The notes below the pieces were generated by a model. It ran no database searches. It was not told the origin of the DNA and worked only from the letters and a program-made list of their open reading frames with translations. Shown piece by piece: positions 22,109 through 32,699 of a stretch of DNA of 64,000 nt. The stretch comes from Sphaerulina vaccinii (Eukaryota > Ascomycota > Dothideomycetes > Mycosphaerellales > Mycosphaerellaceae): the NCBI GenBank assembly GCA_022570795.1, contig JAKUDP010000013.1, forward strand, positions 1,054,001 through 1,118,000, in the 5' to 3' direction. A program made the translations under genes and the position numbers. Position 1 is the stretch's first letter, and every line of letters starts with the position of its first letter.

Positions 22109-23128
22109 TGATCAGATGATAGAAGATAGATAGATAGATGATGGAACTGGAAGGTCATTCAACTGCATTGTCGTCGCCGTCCGTCTGCACCCACTGTCGT
22201 TTTACCTGGTCTCTACTCTGCTTGGTCCATCTTCGCTTCTCTTCGAGCTGTGTTACTACAAGGACCGACTTTTAATATGCATTGTAACTGTTCTGGGCTT
22301 TTCGCAGTATCGTATTTCCGCTGTCAGACCATTCGTCTTGCGCTCAAGCACTACACCAGCGCAGGCTGACTGTTTGCTCGCTCCACCAGAAGACTCTTTC
22401 TCTGAAATGAGACATTATGAAGTCTTGTCTGCCAATAATGATCTGCCTGAGTCCGCTGGAACTCTTCTCGTACAAGAACTCATACGCTCATTTAGCAAGT
22501 ACTAAGAAACTGCGCCCTTGTCTCGCCTAGAGCAAACAATTCCTCCTCCTTCTTGACATCAAGCTGTCCGCTTTGAATTAGCGTTTCATTCTGTACACTT
22601 CAAGAAACAAAATATATTCATAATTTATTCGTAAGCTGTCATACAGACAGACTCACGCAAGTGTTTGAGGCACACCCTTTTGCCGCGTTCTGAGCGAATC
22701 CATACGCTGCAGGAAGGACTTTTATACGATATACGGCAAAATGGCTACTTCAGCGACCTACAAGATTGGGTGCGATGAGAGCCTCCAGGCCTTCATTATA
22801 TATCTACCTGCCATGATGATCAAGGATGCTATGCTCCACGCCCGGATGGTGAATGGTTAGGCGTGAGAGTCTTCACTCTCTGGTGGTGAGTGAGCAAGAT
22901 GGTGAGTGAGCATGGCCAGTGAAGCTCTTCACGATCTCGAGATGATGAATAGCCAGCATCGACAGCCACTCTCTACTGGTATAAGTATTCCTTGGAGGAC
23001 TTGATCTTCTTTATGATTAACACTTCGACACAACCATTAACACCAACTTGGTTATCCTCATCGATAACACTCAACAGCACTCAACAACATCAGAGACGCA
23101 CAAGCAGAGTCAGGTCGAAGTAGAGACG
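22109..23128. other. 1-kb intergenic region, nothing recognised
   Basis: Begins with a short GATAGATAGATAGATGATG simple repeat in the transporter 3' UTR (about 22126-22143). No coding signal. The final 150 nt may be the leader of the kinase-like gene. Confidence 0.4.
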
Positions 23129-23956
23129 ATGTTTCCCTTTGGTAGCGGTGGAATGGGCATGGGAATGGGCATGGGCGGGATCCCGCCTCCTCCAATGGGC
23201 GCGAATAGGTTCGGTGGCGGAATGGATGTGCCAGGCATGATGGGCGGCATGGGTGGAGGCGGAAACGGAGGCCACGCCAACTTCGATCCATCACGCTTCG
23301 ATCGTCCGAAGACGCCTCGAGGTCGCAGAGCTTCATTCGCGGAGAGACCGAGGACTCCGGGAGCTAGAGAGCGTATCGCCCATGAGCAGCGTAATGAACA
23401 TCCGCGCTCACCAGGATTCGGACTTCGACCAGACAGACAAGGTGTCCACTTCCAACGCCATCACGAAGGTGCGAGATTCGAAGCAGACGATTATCCAGCC
23501 AATATGGGGAATGCTCGCCCGCATCGCTATGGCCTGAGACCAGAAGCTCGACCTCGAACTGTCGGCGAGATCTTCCGTGGAGGAGACGTCCCGGATCAAG
23601 GCTTTGCGATTGTAAAGAAGATGACGCCAGGAGGGATGTCGACTGCAGTCAACCTGGTAAAGGACGTCCAGACTGGAAAGGTGTATGTGGAGAAGCGCAT
23701 CCGCGCAGATGGGCCCAGTCGAGATTCTGCGAGCCGCGAGCTGAAGACACTGTTGCGCATCACCTCTCAATACGGCCAAGGAGGCAATCTGAATACCATG
23801 GTAACCCATAAAGTCCTGAAAGATGGCATGCTAGTGTCGCTAATCCTCGACCATTGCGATGTCGGCTCGCTGATGGATCTGCTGAAGAACGCCGTCCAGA
23901 CCGGGAATCGGATCTCTGAGGTATCGATGTGGAACATCTTGCAGGGTGTTGCATAG
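23129..23956 (+). CDS. Truncated protein-kinase-like protein (N-lobe only)
   Basis: 275 residues. A Gly/Met-rich low-complexity start (GMGMGMG, GGMGGGG) and an Arg-rich linker precede kinase N-lobe sequence from about residue 155. This comprises a loose glycine loop (KMTPGGMSTAVNLVKD), the ATP-anchoring Lys in KVYVEKRI, a helix-C-like RELKTLLRI, and the hinge and helix-D region DHCDVGSLMDLLKNA. The frame stops at ILQGVA, where the HRD catalytic loop, DFG and C-lobe should follow. No spliced continuation was found in the 200 nt downstream. It is either a decayed kinase or a pseudokinase fragment. Truncated kinase paralogues are common in plant-associated ascomycetes. Confidence 0.6.
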   Translation: MFPFGSGGMGMGMGMGGIPPPPMGANRFGGGMDVPGMMGGMGGGGNGGHANFDPSRFDRPKTPRGRRASFAERPRTPGARERIAHEQRNEHPRSPGFGLRPDRQGVHFQRHHEGARFEADDYPANMGNARPHRYGLRPEARPRTVGEIFRGGDVPDQGFAIVKKMTPGGMSTAVNLVKDVQTGKVYVEKRIRADGPSRDSASRELKTLLRITSQYGQGGNLNTMVTHKVLKDGMLVSLILDHCDVGSLMDLLKNAVQTGNRISEVSMWNILQGVA

Positions 23957-24174
23957 CCATATCGAGCTCTGCAGAAGTTGAAGGTGATGTTGTTGTAGTA
24001 GAAGAGGATGCTGCTGCTTACAAAGACAGAGTCTCCACTCTGTTGGCCGACTTGGCTTGGCTTGGCATTGAGAAGATGGAAGTGATGTTTGGAGTCATCC
24101 CGACGTCGCTTCATCTCCTTCCCCTCCCGATATCGCACACTCACGCAAACAAACACTCGACGTCGGCGAAGGTC

Positions 24175-26690
24175 ATGTCCTGGCACACCAACACACCAGG
24201 CGGAGGCAGCGTCTTTGACCCACCGCAAGCCATTCAAGGCCTGGTGTCGCCTCAGCAAGCACAATCGGCCACCATCCACACGACTCCTCGCAGCAGCGAT
24301 GGCGCGCCCGATCGCAAGAGGAAACGCACATTGACCGCATCGGAGCTCGACCATTCCCTCCACCAGCATGACCCCACCGACAGTCCAGCAGGAGACGGAG
24401 GAGGAAACGGTCTCGCGGGCAGCCCGACGAGCCAGCGGCATGGCAACAAAGCGCGACATCAGCCCGGCGTGAAGAGAGCTTGCAATGATTGTCGGCAGCA
24501 GAAGGTGACTCGAATGCGCTAGTCATGCAGTATAGTATAGCTGTGCTAATGTATGATCCAGCTTCGATGCAACGTCGTCGCGGGTCCAGGAGAACAGTAT
24601 AAGCCATGCGATCGCTGTGTCAAGCATGGTCTGAGCTGCAGCATCGATGATGGCTTCAAGAGATTGGGGAAACGTGCTGCTCATGAAGAGATGGTCAGAG
24701 AGCTGGAGCATGCTAAACATCGCTTAGCGAGATATGAGTCCTTAGGCATGTTCTTGCCTGAAGAGACACCTGGTTCGGCATATACTGGTTCCTATCAGGC
24801 TTCACCTGCAGGCGGTGGACCACCAGCTGTCATGGGCGGCACTGGATTCGGTCTAGGTGCAAGTGAAGCTGCAGCGAGCAGATCTCTATTGGACCTGAGC
24901 CAAGGCTACCGCGAGCTGCCTGCGACCAGCATGCCCTCGATCACTCCAGGTAAGCATTGTAGTATCTCTCCGGTCTCGCGCCAACCGAGGCGCTCAGCTG
25001 GACACCAGACACTAATGAGACAGCCTGCGTTTTCAGAGATACTTGCTAACACTGCTTTCAGGCACATCATTGACTACGCTCGGCAGCAACACGCTTACCG
25101 AACAGCAGCTGACTGATCTGTACCGGATCTTCTTCGAGTCTTACCATCCTTTTCTGCCGGTGCTCAATCCTGACCTTAGCTACAAGACTTACTACGATGA
25201 GCATCCGCTACTGCACTGGACCATCGTAGCAATTGCTGCTCGACGACAGGAATTCAAGCCTGGCTTGTTCATGGAACTGCATCGGCCTTTGGAGGAGCTT
25301 CTCTGGACGACGCTGTCGCAAGTACCGCAGTCTTACCACGTCGTTAAGGCATTGGCACTCGTCTGCACCTGGCCACTCCCGACCTCATCTACAAGTCAAG
25401 AGCCGACAATGATGCTCTGCGGTATCATGTTTCAACTTGCAATGCAGCATGGTCTTCATCGTCCTTCACATGCTCAAGACTTCAGCCGATTCAGCGTCGA
25501 GCTTCGCGATGAGGACGTCGCAGATCGCCTCGACACATGGGCAGCAGTCAATGTGGTAGCGCAGAACGTCAGTACCGGAAACGGCCAACCGCCACTCGCC
25601 AGGTGGGCGTGGTTCACATATGGTCTGCATCTCGGTCGCATGAAGCCTGAGCTGCACACACGTTGTCAGATTGAGAAGTTCAACGATACTGTGACGCGAA
25701 CACTGTACACCATGCAGCGTGATCACATTGTGGAAGTCGATCAAGCTCAGCGTGGACTGCAGGTGGACATGTATGCACGAGAGCTGGGAGAGCTGGAACT
25801 AACAGTATTGTCAACCACAAAAGCTGGACAATCTCGTAAGGGTATGTCACATCACCAACTGTATGCCCCGAGAATCACTGACACCGCTTCCAGCCCTCGA
25901 AGTCCTCTTCCTAAAAGCCGCCGCTCTCCATCTGAGACTCACAGCATTTTTCGACAAGCCCAATCAACCCAACTACCACGTCGATCTGAGGAACGTCTAC
26001 ATCGCGGCGAGTGCTCTACTCGAACACGTCAGTGATATGAAACCAGAAGAATTCGCTTTCGTCCCACGGTACATCGAACAAATGATGCTCGCAGCCTCTG
26101 TCACACTTCTGAAGATCTTAAACTCTTTCTACGCCAAACACGTCGACACAGTCCATGGCAAAACGCTCTTCACACGCGCTGTCGCGGCATTACGAACACT
26201 CTCCGTACGAGGCAATGATCTACCGCAGCGTTTAGCTGAAGTCATGGCACAACTCTGGATCTCCTGCGGAGGTGGCGAACAGTTCCAAGAGATCGAGACT
26301 CCTGACGATCAGCTGAGCTTGAAAGTTCGTTGTCGTTCTTCTTTATCAGTTCTCTACGACGCTATATGGAGGTGGCGAGAACGTGCTGGGCAGGCTGGCA
26401 GAGACAACTTGGTCAACGATATTGAGCATCCTACGACTCTTGGTGAGACTGCACGAAACACGCCCCAGCCAGGGAACAACGCCCTAGCAGATGTGCATTT
26501 GACGCAGCCAGCTTTGGGTGGACTAGGCCAACAGGGAGACGGACTGGACGGTTTGAACTGGGATCAAACTTTTGGAGGCAACGCAGTTTTTGACCCTCTA
26601 TCTTGGGCTCTAGATGGAAATATTATGGGTCTGTCGACGAACCCACTGTTTGGTGGACCTAGTATGGAATTAGGTGGTTACCAAGGCTGA
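24175..26690 (+). CDS. Zn2Cys6 transcription factor with fungal-specific middle region
   Basis: Four exons (24175-24504, 24562-24949, 25062-25835, 25894-26690) give 762 residues in frame. The binuclear cluster is split by intron 1: CNDCRQQK|LRC, then CDRCVKHGLSC (residues about 103-135), with spacing C-x2-C-x6-C-x12-C-x2-C-x6-C. A linker and short coiled coil (HEEMVRELEHAKHRLARYE) follow, as in dimeric factors. The regulatory region opens with LTDLYRIFFESYHPFLPVL, the pattern seen in Leu3/War1-like regulators. The C-terminus is Gly/Asn/Leu-rich and acidic, suiting an activation domain. Targets unknown; the PDR transporter 2 kb upstream is a natural candidate. Confidence 0.9.
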
Positions 26691-28960
26691 GAATGGAAAG
26701 TGTCTCTGCAGTTTGGCACTATCTACGGTGCTTGAAGTAAAGCTGTACTACTCAAATATCTGAATTGGTTTACAGAGATACTTTCCGACCTTCGACTGAT
26801 TTCTCCAGTTCGTCGATGCTGAGCTCTGATGCACGAGAACCACGCCGCCAGAAGCAACGGCAGTGTAGTACTGACCAAGCAGTCCTAACAGAGATACCTT
26901 CCAGACAGACACGAAGAAGTCTTTAATGGCGTTACTGAGCTTGACGATCATAGTCTTCGACGGAGCCAGGCAACATCAACGACCACATCATGGAATTGCT
27001 CATCCTGAGCAACGCCTGACGAACCGCCACACCGCCGCCGTGATACCAAACTTCCCATACGCCAGGCAGGATCAGAAGGATAAGTGTAGAGCATCGATCA
27101 CTGCCCAGCATGTACGACGCGGAGTTCTTCTTTTGTATCTTGTGACAGAGGCTGTTTATCTCAAAGTCCTTACATTTCCTATCGCCGAAAACAGCGCCTC
27201 TCATCTACGCAATTTATATCGCCTAGATTTCTGAATACATGAATGGATAGTGGACGGCAGACGTATGCTCGAGATCGCCTGTTGGTATTCAGAAGTGCTA
27301 TAGACCTGGTAGGGGCGTCTCGGCTGCTTCGCTATTTTGGCGCACTCTGTCGTCTCTGCACTCAGTGCCCTAGTGACCGCATATCTGCAGAAATCTAGTC
27401 TGGCACTTTGCAGAAGCGGAAGAAACACACTCGAAGACTCTCGCCGCTATATTGTGTAGAGTTGAACACCTCAAGCACACTCAAGCCCGTCTACCTATGA
27501 TGCCATCTTCTCTGAGCCACTGCAGAGCCTTTTCAAGAGTATGGAACTGCTCAGGATTGCTCGGACAATAGACACCAAGACGACGCATAATCTCACTCGT
27601 GGGGATGTGGCAAATGCCCGGACTCGACATATACGGCGCCGATAAGTGCCTCTACCGCGGTTGCCTTCTCCTTCACTCTGGAAGCCCATACATTTCCCGA
27701 GGCTTCTGGAGCGGCGATTGGGTCCATCTTGTTTGCGGGCGTGAGATTCGGTAGCGTGGTTACAAGTGACTTTGACGAGAGCGTCTATCTGTGAGGTGAG
27801 CACACGCGACAATAGGCAATTTTGACCCGAAATCATGTTGCATTGTGGTTTCAAGCCGCAAAATAAGGGCTCGATCTATAGCCGTTGTGTCATCGCAACG
27901 GCCGTGCGTCTTAGAAGGCTTCTGATCTGAGAACGTTCACTTCGTCCGCGGATTGATACTTATGTACAGCTCGTGGCAACGATATCGTGCGCTTCGACCT
28001 CAGCAGCATTGCTAGTTCGCAGCAGAGACAGAGGACTTGCAATTCATTCTAACGCAGCAAGTGAAGGCCGTGCGCTTCAGCTTACAGCTCTAGCGTCTCG
28101 AGGCACCAGCACATGCTGTGATCCTAGCACATTAGATCGCGCTGATCGACCAGTGAGCTTCGATCATAGCATTCCTCTGTTGGAACTTCATGGACAAGGC
28201 ACTGAATACAAGGACGATTGAAGCGCGAACGTGTGTCGATGCAGCAGAGAAGCTCAGGCAGAAGTTCCAGGTATCGTTAGGTCGCCGTGGCGTCAAAGGA
28301 CAACTCAATGTGGCAATGATGTGTTCCGCCATATCAGGACGACCGTGGCTAGATCCAGATGTTGTCTCTGTAAGGAGTCAGTCGCTATGGCACCGGGAGC
28401 GAAGACGGGGGAGCGCGCGCGGGAAGCGAAGCAGCTGAGAAGCCAAGGTGAAGCACTTCCAGAGACCGGGCTGCGGCACTGAAGGAAAGCACAGGTGAGT
28501 ATGCCAGGGTCGAGCTAGGAGCGCCAGAGATAGCCATAGCAAGGTGAAGAACATGTGCAGTCTGTGAAATCTCAGCTGGAATGGTCAGGGACATTGATCA
28601 TGCTTCAGCCTGAGTCGAAAGTGATCTCGTGGTTCGCCGCATGTGAGCTTGCGCTTGATGCGCCTTATAGCATGATGAAGCGTTTCGTACCGTGATCTGC
28701 GATGTCCAAATCTCAGAACAGTAGGTGTTTACATTGCTCTGGCACTGGTGATAGCATACATTGCCCGAGAGCCTGATCACTCATTGTCATGGTATTCTCT
28801 GAAGCGCCGGGAGCAGGCTATGACCTCGTGCTGTGCTTGATATCTGACGCTTGTAGCTGAAAATGAAGCGCAGGAGCAGCTGGGAGCGTTGCTGTGGACG
28901 TGGTGCAGGGATCGCGTGATTGGTGCTGCCTGTCTTGAAAGCTCCAGCTTCCAATTCTCA
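26691..28960. other. 2.3-kb region without recognisable genes
   Basis: Both strands hold only short, mutually overlapping open frames of random-looking composition. No splice-linked coding signal, tRNA or clear repeat was found. Confidence 0.45.
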
Positions 28961-29050
28961 CCTTGCTCTTCGCTTCCTTCTTCTCCCATCCACCATCAAC
29001 AACACTACCACAACATCACAAGTCATCGCCACCATCAAGCCTGGCACACC

Positions 29051-29738
29051 ATGGCGTATGTGCCTGTCGTAAGTACTAATGGCATGGCAATATCTGATTG
29101 ATTCTTGCTGACCCTGTTTGCAGAGGCACCGGCCGGCCTGCTATGGCGACAAACTCAAAGACAACTCTGCTTGACAAGAGCAGAGATTTCGCAAAGATGT
29201 CGCTGGTCAAGGCGAAGAAGAACGAGGATGAGGACAAGCAAATGATCATCAAGCCAGAGGCTGTTGGATGCGGCCACAGACGCCCGCACAGTCAAGCTGG
29301 GGCCCTTCGCGGGCCAAAAAAGGCTCGTCCGTCGCCGTTCTGGCGACTTCGCTGACTGGGTCGAGTACAAGATGCGGCTTGTTTGCCCACCAGCTGTAAG
29401 CACTTCATTGTACGTCGCCCAAGAATGACTCGCTGACCATTTGTTGTAGCACGCGTGAGGCATTCTACCACACGGAATGGGCTCTTCGTGGCCCAGCGAC
29501 CACGACGCCGCTGCACCTACCCGCATCGACAATGCAACTCACCATCATCGATCCCTTCGAGCGAGCGATGTACGAGGAGTGGCGGTTCCAGGAGCTGCTG
29601 TACGACAATCTCATGCGAGCTGTAATCGCTGGCACCCACCAGCAGCGCTTCCACGCACACGTCGAGCCAGCAGATAATGAGCAATTGTACGTCAACAGTG
29701 CTGATACCTCCTCCACAGAGCACGTCTTTAAGGTCTAA
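29051..29738 (+). pseudogene. Unrecognised gene, probably disrupted by a frame change
   Basis: Blocks of protein-like sequence lie in changing frames. SRDFAKMSLVKAKKNEDEDK (29175-29240) is followed at about 29265, without a splice site, by LLDAATDARTVKLGPFAGQK and DFADWVEYKMRLVCPPA in another frame. After a likely intron (29397 to about 29459) comes EEWRFQELLYDNLMRAVIAG to the stop at 29738. The leader (CACAACATCACAAG..ACCATGGCG) looks like a real fungal start context. No family recognised. It begins a 2-kb run of broken gene pieces. Confidence 0.4.
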
Positions 29739-30034
29739 AGTCAGCTGGTGAGTATCATCACCTCACCTGCATTCACTCATTGCGGCTTACTGACCTCGCG
29801 TTCGCCAGCAGGTTCTCTCATTCCCGGCACGACCTTGCTTCCTGTCGCCACCGTGAAGAAGAAGATGAAGGAGTCCGGAAAGCTCGACAAGTATGGATGT
29901 CTTGACAGGTGTTGGCCGGACCTTGAGAACCTCTGGCTGTCCAACTGCCACCGGGAGGACGGATTGGAGAAAGAGAAGACCAGCGGCGGGACTCAACGCC
30001 CTCCTTTCCCGACCGGTGTCTTGCAGTTGGCAGC

Positions 30035-30199
30035 CACGTCAAGTCCATCAAGAAGTTCAAGTACTTCAACACAAACAACATCTGGATGAATCTGTGTGCC
30101 GTCAAGCGCATCGTCGAGAACAACGAGCTCTCCAGATGGAGATCATCCCGAACGGAGAGAGCACCCCGGCAGGGGCGAGGCCGACTTGAATGTTATTCT
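30035..30199 (+). pseudogene. UDP-glucose pyrophosphorylase fragment with frameshifts
   Basis: KSIKKFKYFNTNNIWMNL and VKRIVENNELS, then in shifted frames MEIIPNGESTPAG and GEADLNVI, match the conserved core of fungal UTP-glucose-1-phosphate uridylyltransferase. At least two frame changes occur, near 30133 and 30174. Only about 55 of some 500 residues are recognisable, so this is a relic. The living enzyme makes UDP-glucose for wall glucan, glycogen and trehalose. Confidence 0.7.
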
Positions 30200-30220
30200 C
30201 GTCGTGCCGCGTCGTCGCTT

Positions 30221-30306
30221 CTCGATCGCCTCGACTACACCAAGGGTGTTCCACAGAAGCTTCACGCACTCGAAGTCTTCCTGACTGAGCACCCAGAGTG
30301 GATCGG
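30221..30306 (+). pseudogene. Trehalose-6-phosphate synthase fragment
   Basis: LDRLDYTKGVPQKLHALEVF followed by LTEHPEWIG is the glucose-6-phosphate/UDP-binding stretch of TPS (family pattern DRLDYxKGVPQKLxAxExFL..P). About 29 residues remain, joined within about 20 bp to the pyrophosphorylase fragment. No further TPS sequence was found on either side. Confidence 0.75.
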
Positions 30307-31154
30307 ACCAACACCCACTGGGGCAGCAAGGCGCCGGCAGTAGACGACGAGTCTCCCGACAAGCAGCGACACATTGGAAAGCTCAAGAAGAAGGTGATAT
30401 CCGCCACACCATGCGGTCTGCTTCCCTTGCTGACTCCCTCTCAGCCATTCGTCAGCACGACAGTCCGCTCGACGACCAAAGACCAAGCCAACGAGAGCGA
30501 CGGCAGCCGAACGAAAGGTTTTGCTGCAGCCTCGCAGAGAGACTGACGATATGGTGCGTGGGCTCTTTTCGCCTCGCGTCGTGTGGTTTGAGTCAGGTAA
30601 GCATATCCTCAAGAAGCACAAAGCTCTCCGAACGCTTCCATCCTGTCCCATCGCGGCCTGTCTGCAACCTCAGATGCCCAGTTGCACGACATCAGCAGGG
30701 ATCTCCAGCAAATATTGGACGAATTCTGACTATGTCCTCGCGCAGAGCAAAAAGTCCCAACACCAGGGCAAAACCAAGCGCCTTGTGTGCGGATATGCGC
30801 CACGTTGAACTGGTTTCGGAAAGCCCTGCTTTCCTACCAAGGACATTGCTGGCGGCTTGTTAGCAGCGTGAGTTACACCCATGACTTATGCTGATTCTGC
30901 CACGACACCACGGACGTCTGATGAAGTCACAAGATTCCTGCTTGCCCTTCAACCCTGGTTCTGGCTTTGCTGACTTCTCCTCTGCGCAGACGACCGCCCG
31001 GACATCGTCAACATGCTCGGCATCAACTACCTCGAGCGCCGCGTCTGGAGCAATTGTGCCTTAAACTCGATTGACGATTCCATCTCCACCCTTTCTGGTC
31101 GCACGCCGCGTATCGCACCCAGATCCTCGAGTCGCCGAAGTCAGGAAAGCAAAG
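30307..31154 (+). other. Continuation of the broken-gene stretch, unidentified pieces
   Basis: Short protein-like blocks without a continuous frame: LSATSDAQLHDISRDLQQIL (30658-30717) and DDRPDIVNMLGINYLERRVW (30991-31050), the latter just after a plausible 3' splice site (CTCTGCGCAG). No family recognised. Confidence 0.3.
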
Positions 31155-31331
31155 CCTTTCGTCAAGACTCAGTCGATAGTCAATGATCGGTCAGCTTCCC
31201 ATTCAGACCTTTCCCTTTCGTCAAGGCTCAGTTGATGGTCAATGATCGGTCAGCTTCCCATCCAGACCTTTCCCTTTCGTCAAGGCTCAGTCGATGGTCA
31301 ATGATCGGTCAGCTTCCCATTCGGACCATTC
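31155..31331. repeat. Tandem repeat, three copies of a 59-bp unit
   Basis: Units start CCTTTCGTCAAG at 31155, 31214 and 31273, an exact 59-bp period. Each contains GGTCAATGATCGGTCAGCTT or a near copy. Copies differ at only a few bases, so this array is much younger than the gene relics beside it. Confidence 0.9.
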
Positions 31332-31843
31332 CGGCCTTCCGCACCCCCGGCAGCGCGTTGTTTGCGACAACCGTCCTGGCGTTGTGAACATGAGAGCAAG
31401 ATATCTGAAGTTCGGTGTCTGCTGCGACCGAGCGCAGGTATGATGGTGCGGGAGCCTTGCAAATTTGGCGAAGAGTGGTCCACGTGTCGGATAAGGCGAT
31501 GGCGCAGATCATGGTCGACGTCCAAAGCACACATTTGGTGTGCGCGTCGCGAACACGACAGTCTCAAGGTCCGATTCTCCAGTCAAGATAGTCGCAGGCA
31601 GATAGACTAAGTACTGGCGCATGCAACCATTCTTCACTTCCGAAATTGTTCATCGACACGGCAGCTCATTGTAGTTGACTTGCACACTGACATCTCGTCA
31701 CCTGACCACTCTCAATATGTCGGCACGACACTGAGCTCCCTGCTGTGCAGAGAAACAGGCTCAAGTTCGTGCGCTGAGGATCATTGCCGTGTTCACTTCT
31801 GCAGCAATGACCAGGTGAGAGATTCAGGCAGAAGAGACGCCCG
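31332..31843. other. Intergenic region after the tandem repeat, nothing recognised
   Basis: Overlapping short open frames only. The right end is the probable 3' UTR of the minus-strand ABM gene. Confidence 0.4.
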
Positions 31844-32224
31844 TCAACTTTGGAGCTTCACCTGGTCTTTCACAGCCGGAGCAATAGGCTTCACGAACTT
31901 CGCTTTGACGCCCTTGAACAAGCCGTCCGCCAACAGCTTCTTCACAGTCGGCGTGCTGTTATGCACCTCGAAGGCCTCTCGTCCAGTATACCGCTCGAAG
32001 AAATGGAACACATTCCGGTCATCCGGATCTCTGGCCAAGGTGTAATAGATTGTGCCTGGCTCTGAGGCTGCCTGTCTGGTCGTCTCGGCATAGACAGCTT
32101 CCAACTCATCTGCGTGGTCTGGATGAGCATAGACTGTGCCGAATACACAGAATTCGTCCTCGGGGACTGGAGGCATCGAGGTCATGAAGCCTTCACATTG
32201 GTACTCTGCGGCACTTTTCTCCAT
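31844..32224 (-). CDS. ABM-superfamily (antibiotic biosynthesis monooxygenase-like) small protein
   Basis: 126 residues from MEKSAAEYQC, chosen over upstream in-frame codons because the added 52 residues look like leader sequence. A single ferredoxin-like ABM domain covers EDEFCVFGTVYAHPDHADEL, the helix EAVYAETTRQAASEPGTIYY, then DRNVFHFFERYTGREAFEVH and the C-terminal KPIAP strand. Such proteins act as cofactor-free quinol monooxygenases or as small-molecule binding dimers, often in secondary metabolism. Divergent from the GMC oxidoreductase gene with 475 bp between, so co-regulation is plausible. Confidence 0.8.
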   Translation of the reverse strand: MEKSAAEYQCEGFMTSMPPVPEDEFCVFGTVYAHPDHADELEAVYAETTRQAASEPGTIYYTLARDPDDRNVFHFFERYTGREAFEVHNSTPTVKKLLADGLFKGVKAKFVKPIAPAVKDQVKLQS

Positions 32225-32699
32225 GATGATGGCGGTGATGTTGTGCGATGGCGCACTCGAGAAGTTGTTGTTGTGATGAAGCAGAAGATGGATCGGGTTC
32301 AGCTGAAGGCAAGGAGTCGAGTCGAAGACCCACAATTCTGACACCTGGCCGCACCGTCCTGGATCTTCTCTCGACGACACTCCCTCTCACACAAGAGTGG
32401 AATTATGCTTCAACACTTGACCTACTTCCTTACTTATACGGGCGAGACATGACAAAGACAGCATCAAGATCACTCATCGACCGCCTCAAAGTCCAGCGCA
32501 GGATCCCACTTCTGCAGCCATGGGCGGTCCATTCGTATTGACGACCTCGCCTGCATTGTGCAGCGATACCGGGCGAATTGCAACTCGCAATGGCAAGCCA
32601 CCAGCGCATGCACCGCTTCTTGTGTAACGCAACAAGCGAAAGGGCCGAGTATATATGTTCTGTGTATTGCCTCATCTATGATCTTCACCTTCCCTGAAC
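32225..32699. promoter_or_regulatory. Bidirectional promoter of the ABM / GMC pair
   Basis: 475 bp between the two start codons. TATATAT at 32650-32656 lies about 45 nt before the GMC ATG and could serve as its TATA element. No other known motif was identified. Confidence 0.45.

Noticed and set aside
23767..24459. Minus-strand 230-residue open frame
   Set aside because: Antisense to the kinase fragment and the start of the Zn2Cys6 gene; no recognisable domain.
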